Shown here: in pieces, positions 57,045 through 64,000 of the stretch
How positions within the stretch are numbered: the first letter of the stretch is position 1
How the letters are laid out: the number at the start of each line of letters is the position of its first letter
Assembly (NCBI GenBank): GCA_021030905.1
Contig: JAGFMI010000007.1
Coordinates: 1,387,854-1,451,853 of the forward strand
DNA length: 64,000 nt
From: Pyrenula massariospora
Taxonomy: Eukaryota > Ascomycota > Eurotiomycetes > Pyrenulales > Pyrenulaceae
Direction: 5' to 3'
Position numbers and translations under genes: made by a program
The notes under the pieces: generated by a model
Seen by the model: the letters and a program-made list of their open reading frames with translations, nothing else
Database searches by the model: none
Told to the model about the DNA's origin: nothing

Positions 57045-58276
57045 ATGCATACGCTAGTCGCTGTAGGTGCTTGCTATCTCGACACCATCCTGACGTAAGT
57101 AAGTCGGCTCGGAGGCATTATCATAATTTATCAAGATCATTAGCACTGAAAAGTATCCGCATGAGGATGAAAAACTTCGCGCGTTGAGCATCGAGAAGCG
57201 TCGAGGTGGCAATGTGCCAAACACATTAGAAGTGCTTCAGCAGTTGCTCCAAAGACAAGAAAAATTCGTACCGCTTGTTCTCCTTTCGGTATTACCGGCT
57301 AGGTCATCGATTGCTTTACAGCAAATAGCATCTTCTCTAACGTTAGGTCCTGACATTGACCTCACCCACTGTATATACCGGGAGTCGTCGACAGAAGCTC
57401 CTTCAAGCTACATCATTCGAAGTCTGGCCAGCTCCAGTCGTACCATTATGAACTACAACGAGCTTACAGAAATGAGGACTGACGAGTTCGTCACGGTCGC
57501 TAGTAGCCTCTCCGAAAAGGCACAGATCTATCATTTCGAGGTGCAAGATCACACAGTCGGCCATTCCATCTGCAGTTCTAATGAGGTTGAAGGGCAGAAT
57601 TCCAGACACTACAGCTCAGTGCATTAGATACCATAAACAGAAAGATCCCAGAGTCCTCGTTAGTGTGGAGATTGAGAAGGCAAATAGGCACGGCCTTGAG
57701 GAACTTGCAAGACTGGCCGGTGTCGTCTTCTACTCGAAGAGCTGGGCACAGGTATTATCCAACAAACACAATCTTTAGTGTCAAGCGGAACCCGCCTTTC
57801 CTGACGTTATTAGGGCAAGGGTCATAACAGTGCCAAAGCGTTTCTCGAGGCTCAGTGGGCTCGGAACAGTACTGCGTATCTTACAGCCTTGCCCATCAAA
57901 CATATTTGTTGCTGACCAAATCACGAACAGATCCCACATATTCTGCACCTGGGGCGGACAAGGTGCTTCGGCCATTTCATCATCATCAAGCCCGACTGTA
58001 CTTCAATCCGACGCATTTATGACAGATGAAGCTAATTCGAAGGTGATAGAGTATGGAGATGCCTGTCTACACAAGATATCAACTCCTACTAACCTGTATC
58101 TCAGTACAATTGGTGCAGGCGACACTTTCATTGCTGGTGTTCTCTATGGCCTATTCTTTAATAAGTATTCATGGGACCTTAAACATACTTTAGCCTTTGC
58201 GAATGAGCTTGCCGGACGGAAAATGCGTCAGGCCGGGTTTTCAGGGCTCGCAAGTCGCATGGCATCTTGGCTTTGA
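57045..58276 (+). CDS. PfkB-family carbohydrate kinase (ketohexokinase/ribokinase-like)
   Basis: ATP-dependent sugar kinase of the ribokinase fold. Six exons assembled: 57045-57094, 57144-57540, 57593-57751, 57814-57854, 57931-58050 and 58105-58276; introns of 49-76 bases, phases fit, 312 residues. Landmarks: MHTLVAVGACYLDTIL start, RRGGNVPNTLEVLQQL (substrate-binding Gly-Gly-Asn), YHFEGRIPDTT, VEIEKANRHGLEEL, SKSWAQ, and the signature DTIGAGDTFIAGVLYGL with the catalytic Asp. The fifth intron has a textbook CTACTAAC branch point. The donor GTGGGC of the fourth intron is unusual but restores the frame. Fungal members of this group resemble ketohexokinases; substrate not known. It converges on an FAD oxidase that acts on amines or fructosyl amines. 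Confidence 0.88.
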
Positions 58277-58890
58277 GCTCCATGGCTTTCAGCCGAAAGG
58301 AGCTTGGGCTAGAAATATGTCGTTCCATCGAGCAAGTGTCAGTACGAAGTAGTAAGCTAGTCATAGGTCAGGCGACCTACTGGGTGAAATTAGATCCCTC
58401 GTCGTCACCATGATGAGAAAAGGTTTCTAATGGCTTCAATGGCTTAATTAGGCACTCTTCATAGAGGCGTTTCAATGTATATGGCCACTGCATCCACTAT
58501 ATAGAGCGATCCTAATAGAGAGCTATATACAGGGAGCTGCTTCGCCCCAACCCTATTTTTGAATAGAGGAGGGTCACTAGGAGGCCTCACACCACCAGAA
58601 ATAATAATGATCAAATCTCTTGCTCAAATGCCTCTATTGATTGAAAACGATCTACAAGGATCTCTCCTTCAAATTGTCCGCGCTGTTGGCTTTAGACCGG
58701 GCTTTTTACCCACACGAGCGCTTGTTCGCAATGTGCTTGCAGTTGTTTCTTTTGAATGGTCGAAATGGCTACGAAGGGTAGATTTGAGCTTGATCCTGCG
58801 GTCTTGAAGGACATGTCAAACAGTATCAGCAGTCATTATAAATCTACTCAACGAGATCTAATTTTGCCACCCCTGGAAGGTGACTTTAGG
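58277..58890. other. Intergenic between convergent genes
   Basis: Holds the 3' ends of the PfkB kinase and the FAD oxidase. No gene is seen. Confidence 0.55.
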
Positions 58891-60287
58891 CTACACGTTC
58901 GCCTTACCGTCCTCAAACTCCCTTAACTCGCGCTTTGGAGTCATTTTCAAGCCTAACGCTCCAAAAGCACGCTGTCTCGCTTTACTCAAATCATCGGAGC
59001 CCTTCCACGCCCATGCCGCATCTTTCTCGGGGCCGTTGGATTCATCCTTCAGAATGTTAAGCATATATTTACCAGCGATGGGCAAAAACCTAGAATTTCA
59101 TCAGCTGCGGACCTTGAATCGTAAGTAGGGGGCGGGAAAACGAACTTGTACCCGTGAAAACTGCCCCCAGTAGCGATGTACAAATTGTCTAGCTGCCCAT
59201 GAGGATGTTTACACATCAGCAAGTCTTCAGTCGGAGTGACAGCATCCCAACATATTCTCCAGTACTCTGGAGATTTCCCTTTTGTGAAATCTGATAAGAG
59301 CTTTGAAGTTAAGATCCTTTCAGTCTCGCGTTTGATGGCGTTGGGAACGTCATTTTGACTTCGAGTCGGAGGGACGGAGATTTTATGACCAGACTCGGTG
59401 GTGACTGTATTGATGAATGTCGTCTGCGAGTTGTTGTACTTCAGGTAGTGATTGCCATCTTGGGTAGGCGGAATAACCTCGCCTTGACCTCCGTACACGA
59501 TGATCGGTGTATTTGACAGCTGCCTGGCCTCCTCTTCGGAAAGCTTATAGTAAGCCGAGACGGTTCCTGTGGCTTTCACCTGCCGTTCTATACGTTCTTG
59601 CTCCGGGATTTTAAGTTGGTCCTCAATGGGAGAAAGAATGGCGCTGGTCCAGGCGCCGACGGCCAACACAACCTTTTCAGCCATGAGATTCTGGCCATCT
59701 GCCGTAAGTGCGCCTTTAATACGTCCATTGTCAAAAAGAAAGTTCGTGACTTGCGCGGTGACCCTCTTCACTCCTTGCTTCTCTGCAGCTTGCATGAAGC
59801 TCGTTGTCGCTCCTGCTGCGTTGCACCATCCAGCTTCAGGGTTCAAATAAACGTCTCCAATGTCTTGGAAGTCGGTGGATTTTAAAACTCCGTATTGCTT
59901 CTTCAGCTCTTCCAATTGGATCTCATCCGCTTGAGTTGAGCCTCGGTCACGGAACGTCTCGCGAATGCGCTTGCCGAGATAACTCCCCTTTTCATCCATC
60001 ATGATCCATCCAGTTTTGTGGAAATGATGAGCAAGCTCGATGCTCCAGAACCATGGGTGGATTGCCTCATATGCTAAGTTACAGTACAGCCGATTAGGGT
60101 AGTCTGGGCGGATGACGCGGTTGACGTCGAAGCTTGCTGCTTGCCTGGACTTTGAAGGGACAGAAAACGCTTGCTCAGGCGTGACAACAATTATGCGAGA
60201 GGCATCTTTGTAGGTTTGGGCGAGGTGGTAGGCGGTCGATGTACCGAATGTACCCGCACCGATAATGAGAACTGTCGGCTCAGCCAT
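58891..60287 (-). CDS. FAD-dependent amine oxidase of the sarcosine/saccharopine oxidase or amadoriase group
   Basis: Flavoenzyme of the DAO/MSOX superfamily. Two exons, 59146-60287 and 58891-59089, joined by a 56-base intron with a GTTCGT donor; 446 residues from the ATG of MAEPTVLIIGAG. The FAD-binding motif GAGTFGTSTAYHLA opens the protein; later motifs are SRQAASFDVNRVIRPDYP, VVLAVGAWTS, the WRICWDAVTPTEDLLM stretch typical of fungal amine/fructosyl-amine oxidases, and GGSFHGYKFLPIAGKY near the end. A GGSFHGxKF motif is also found in saccharopine/pipecolate oxidases. The C-terminus ends GKANV, not a peroxisomal SKL. The exact substrate (fructosyl amino acid, saccharopine, sarcosine or pipecolate) cannot be decided. 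Neighbouring PfkB kinase is convergent. Confidence 0.87.
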
Positions 60288-61262
60288 ATTGGGCAGCTTG
60301 TTGCACCAAACTAAGCATACTGTGTCTAATAACAATAGTAGCAACAAGCAAGTAGAATTCAATCAATTTTTCCTCTTCTACATATTTGTATGTGTTCGCA
60401 CTGTCAGGGTTTGCGTGGAGGCACTTTGGTCCGAAGGTTCCCCGCACTGACCCATGTTCCGACATCAATACCGTAAAAATTATGGAGACATGTTAACAGC
60501 TTTGAAGCGGGGACTTCAGCAAATAGGGAAATGGCCTCGAAATTTTGATCATGGTGTTATTGGCATCACGACTCAGACTATGGCGTGAACGGCGGATTAA
60601 TCCCTGCGAGACGTCTGTATATACTCTGAGTAAAATCGCATTATGAGAAAGCTGCTAGTCTCCACTAGGCGACATTGTAGATATTCCTTGATCTCATTTA
60701 GATGATACAAAAGGTTTCTAACCGTGGCGAAAGACTGGCGTCTTGCTCGTATTGAATGCTGAGATGGAGGAATAACACAATTAAGATCGTTGGAAGTATT
60801 GGGAAATACTTTCAAGTCGATACTTATATCTGTAAGTAAGTTGAACCACAAGAGAGGATCTATCGAATATTATCTGACAATTGGCTTAAATTGGAACTCA
60901 CCGGCATGATGAACTTCTAATATCGCGATCTCACGTGGATCACGGTCAGGATTTTTTTCTCCTTTCTTTCTCTTACAGGCGTACTAAAGGAGAAGCTCGA
61001 GGTATGAAAGAAATTACGAGTAGATTTATTGCTTGTGTATAGAAACGAACTTGGCGACGAACAAGCAAGAGCGCTTTTCGTGTCAGACAACAAGGTCAAT
61101 TTCTTGGAGTGACCTAAAAATAGTTCTACGCGTAGTGGGATGTCGCGCCACCGTTACACAAAGCCTTTTGGCCTGGCGCTTCTGGACGAGGCCTCCGCCC
61201 CGGGTCCGTACTTTTACTCTATTGCCTCGACCTGCGAAAATTTCCTCTCAATTGTTGCTGAA
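60288..61262. other. Intergenic region toward the subtelomere
   Basis: No gene is seen. It should contain the promoter of the FAD oxidase (minus) and the upstream region of the STAND-type gene (plus). Confidence 0.5.
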
Positions 61263-62815
61263 ATGGATCCTAGCTCTATTCTTGCAGCAACGAGAGGCCT
61301 GTACCAAATTTCAGAGACAATCTATAATTTCATCCAAGACACAAGAACTATCGACGATCGCATACACAACCTTAAACGCCAGGTGGACGGGCTTGCGAAA
61401 GTTCTGGACGCTCTCAACGAGGCCCTTAAGACCCAAACTACCAAAATTCATGGTCATGATGGCAAGAAAGAGATCTGGAGATCAGTGGCGCATGCGCTCG
61501 AGGCTTGCTACCCAACCATTCGCGAGCTGGATAAGAAACTGGATGAAGTCCGCGGGACGGCGGGCAGACGCAACCTTGTCACTCAAGCAGTAAAGGCATT
61601 GAGACTTGGTCTGGATCAGAAAGATCTTGATCGCCTGTTTTCCGAGATGCAAACGCATTCAGTCAATCTTCAGCTTGCACTAGGGGCCGTACAATTGTTA
61701 GTTATCATAGCTTATACCCTGGTCTCGCTGATACTTTTGAAGATTGATCGCAATCTCAACGCCCGAAGCAGTAACTTACGAAATCTCATCGCGATTTGAA
61801 CGACTGGAGCGTATGATAATGTTTATTGATGAGCGTTTTGCCACCTCAAGCCATCCACGACTCACATTTCAAAGAGTCCAGAATGAAGTGGCAGCTGTTG
61901 TATTGAATGATGATACTAGGAGTCTGAGGCTGTCAGCTGGCGCGGTTATCTTTAGTGCAAGCACAGCAACTGGACGCAGCATTTCAGGCATAACACAAAA
62001 GACTGACACCGTGTCTAGCCAGGCTGCGTTTGAACACTTTGATCCACCTGATGCAGATCTAGTTCGGATACTTGAAGAATCTACGACTGGATCAGAGCTT
62101 GGCCAGCCTATTGCGTCTGATCAAAAAACACGAATCCAAGACTGGGTCGCTGCATCTTCAACGGAAATGGCTACCACCGCCGAGAATCCAGAGAGCGACG
62201 GCTCCGCAACTACACCGAGTAAGTCCTTGACTTTAATATTCAGTGGTATGAGCATAAATTCAGATCCACAAAGTAGCGAACTCGCTTTAGATCTTTTCGA
62301 TGAAAATTCAGATGAAGATAATATAGAGCTTTAGGTTGTTGAGAGCTGCATATCTCATGCCGGAAGCAAGATAAAAGATGGGGACTTCATTGCCGCCGAG
62401 CAACTGTTACGACACGGATTAAACGAATCGCAGCATCTCAGCTTTACAAAGAAAAAAAGGTTAAATCTAAGCGACATTAAGTTTCATTACGCCAACTGCT
62501 ATTTTTACAGCAACAAACTCGAAAATTCCGAAAAAATATATTTAGAATTAACCCGTGAGCCTGTAAAAGATATTCGAGAAACAACACGCCGTCTCCATGC
62601 AATACATAATCTTAGGATAATTTATCTCAGAAAACGTAAATGTGAAGTAGCGGAAATATACTGTAAACAGACTCTTTAAGGAAGGCGTCGATTTAAAACT
62701 ATTAGTAAGCAATACACCGATTATTTTACTTTTTTTAAACTCTTAGCTTTAATAAGCTAGATAAGAAATAATAAAATTTAAGTAGAAACTTTTACCGACA
62801 TATTAATATTAATAA
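61263..62815 (+). pseudogene. STAND-type (NACHT-N / fungal N-terminal domain) protein with TPR-like tail, decayed
   Basis: Two exons, 61263-61696 and 61743 onward, join over a 46-base intron. The first reads as a fungal STAND N-terminal helical domain (MDPSSILAATRGLYQISETI..., LKRQVDGLAKVLDALNEALK, and a helix with RSVAHALEACYPTIRELDKK). It continues through FERLERMIMFIDERF and a Ser-rich linker to DNIEL, then TAG at 62332. Beyond that stop the same frame keeps coding-like, tetratricopeptide-like sequence (AAEQLLRHGLNESQ, FHYANCYFYSNKLENSEKI, LHAIHNLRIIYLRKRKCEV), with further stops at 62677 (TAA), 62758 (TAG) and 62779 (TAA), and traces as far as about 62815. No frame shifts occur. The 341 residues before the first stop could still be expressed. 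C-to-T change of CAG to TAG fits repeat-induced point mutation. Confidence 0.7.
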
Positions 62816-63923
62816 TGTTGAATAAGCAAACTCAGCCTTACTAAGCTTTTTATTTATTATCAGCCAGCCAATTAAAAAATTTTTTAAAAAATTATTTTTT
62901 TTTAAAAACTTTATTAAAATAGAGCTCGCCTGCGAATTTATATAATATAAATTTTATATACTATTTTCTATTTCAATTATTACTATAATTAAATATTTTA
63001 AAATTATAATTTAATATAAAAAATGCGCACTTTTAAACGGCGCAAACTATATAAAAATTCGACTAAAAATAAAAAAATATAAATATTAAAAATTGCGCAA
63101 TAATAATTTAAAGGATAAATAATATTATATATAAAAAAATAATAATTTATACAAATTTGTATATATAGCGATCTGTAATATATTCAGAACTGTTTTATAT
63201 ATAAAAAGGCAGCTTTCTATAATAAATAATTGGAATAATAAATAATTAGAGTTATATATAAATAATTGGAATAATAAATAATTAGAGTTATATATAAATA
63301 ATTAGAGTTATAAGTAATTAGAGTTATATATAAATAATTAGAATTATAAATGATTAGAGTTATATATAAATAATTAGAATTATAAATAATTAGAGTTATA
63401 AATAATTAAAATTATGATAATTAGAATTATAAATAATTAGAGTTATAATAATTAGAGTTATAATAATTAGAGTTATAATAATAAGATTTTGTAATGAAAC
63501 GCTCGTAGAGCTTAGGGAGTCTATAAATATGAGTCGATGTTACGAATATACAGCTATAAAGGATTATAAAGCTATGCATACAAACGTATAAGGTAAAGAT
63601 ATGTTAAAAATCCTTTTCAATTAGAAAAATTTCGACGCTTTTTAAAGGTTAACCTTTCAAATTATTACATTATTCTTCCTTTAAACACAACAATATTATT
63701 ATTATTAATTTTTCTTTTAAATCTATTCCTTATCCTTCCTGCCATACGTTTTTAATATAAATTAAAATAATAAATAAAGGCTAAAAGGTACAAAAATATC
63801 AAGTTTATAAATACAATTTATTGTCAAGGCGTACAAAATATATTACCAGTTTTCCTTTTAAATCTATATCTAATCTTTTCTGCTATCTATTTTAGGTATA
63901 AATTAAAATAACAATTAAAAACC
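62690..63923. repeat. AT-rich subtelomeric isochore
   Basis: Composition drops to strongly AT-rich (long runs of A/T, few G or C) from about 62690 to the telomere, unlike the about 50% G+C of the genes upstream. No reading frame is protein-like except the remnant of the STAND-type gene at its left edge. This is the usual look of RIP-affected fungal repeat DNA, but low G+C alone does not prove RIP. Confidence 0.75.
63220..63484 (+). repeat. Degenerate AT-rich tandem array
   Basis: Units of about 14 to 30 bases built on the core ATAATTAGAGTTATA (variants with ATATA insertion, GGAATAATA or AATTATA) recur head-to-tail at least 12 times. Units change length and a few bases between copies. Confidence 0.75.
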
Positions 63924-64000
63924 GGGTTAGGGTTAGGGTTAGGGTTAGGGTTAGGGTTAGGGTTAGGGTTAGGGTTAGGGTTAGGGTTAGGGTTAGGGTT
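63924..64000 (+). repeat. Telomere (TTAGGG repeats)
   Basis: GGGTTA repeats run without a mismatch for 77 bases (about 13 units) to the window end. The G-rich strand runs 5' to 3' outward on the plus strand, so this is the right end of the chromosome. The six-base vertebrate-type repeat is normal in many filamentous fungi. Array length here is only what the assembly retained. Confidence 0.97.

Noticed and set aside
58559-58807. 82-codon frame downstream of the PfkB kinase
   Set aside because: Lies between two convergent 3' ends, no homologue recognised and no splice partners.

Overview
The window is the right-hand end of a chromosome of a filamentous ascomycete (Pezizomycotina; the gene content would fit Eurotiomycetes, but that class-level placement is inference). 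It ends in about 13 perfect TTAGGG repeats. Genes carry short introns of about 43-90 bases with fungal splice signals, and many products are fungal types: a Cti6-like PHD protein, an Rsr1/Krev-1 GTPase, a fungal GATA-like-domain protein, and a STAND-type N-terminal domain. I built 26 gene models, most of them by joining exons by hand across GT...AG introns that keep the reading frame.

Layout. 2.4-8.3 kb: a Pho84-type phosphate transporter with a CACGTGGG box upstream, an Hsm3/PSMD5-like protein, and an acidic hypothetical protein. 8.8-17.7 kb: the two subunits of 3-methylcrotonyl-CoA carboxylase (mccA, mccB), with an Rsr1-type GTPase between them, then a short-chain reductase. 18.3-34.3 kb: a large disordered Ser/Pro-rich protein, an epoxide hydrolase-like protein, transaldolase, Cu/Zn superoxide dismutase, Tudor-SN, an isochorismatase-family gene broken by one TAG, and a Sec14-type lipid-binding protein. 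35-49.9 kb: a GATA-like-domain protein, a short-chain dehydrogenase, a four-helix MARVEL-like membrane protein, a His-rich unknown protein with an apparent frameshift, COP9 signalosome subunit 6, and a Cti6-like PHD protein. 51.7-60.3 kb: DNA polymerase eta, isovaleryl-CoA dehydrogenase, a decayed reading frame, a PfkB sugar kinase and an FAD-dependent amine/Amadori-type oxidase. 61.3-64 kb: a STAND-type gene that keeps its frame but gathers in-frame stops as it runs into AT-rich subtelomeric DNA, a degenerate AT-rich tandem array, and the telomere.

How the genes work together. Isovaleryl-CoA dehydrogenase and both methylcrotonyl-CoA carboxylase subunits are consecutive mitochondrial steps of leucine breakdown, here spread over 46 kb instead of adjacent. 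Transaldolase and SOD1 are tandem neighbours with an antioxidant/NADPH theme, but no shared regulation is visible. The PfkB kinase and the FAD oxidase are convergent neighbours close to the telomere and could form a small catabolic pair for sugar-amine compounds; this is only an inference.

I found no CRISPR, rRNA, confident tRNA or intact transposon. The most unusual part is the last 3 kb: a gene whose decay (stops but no frameshifts, rising A+T) looks like repeat-induced point mutation grading into the chromosome end.
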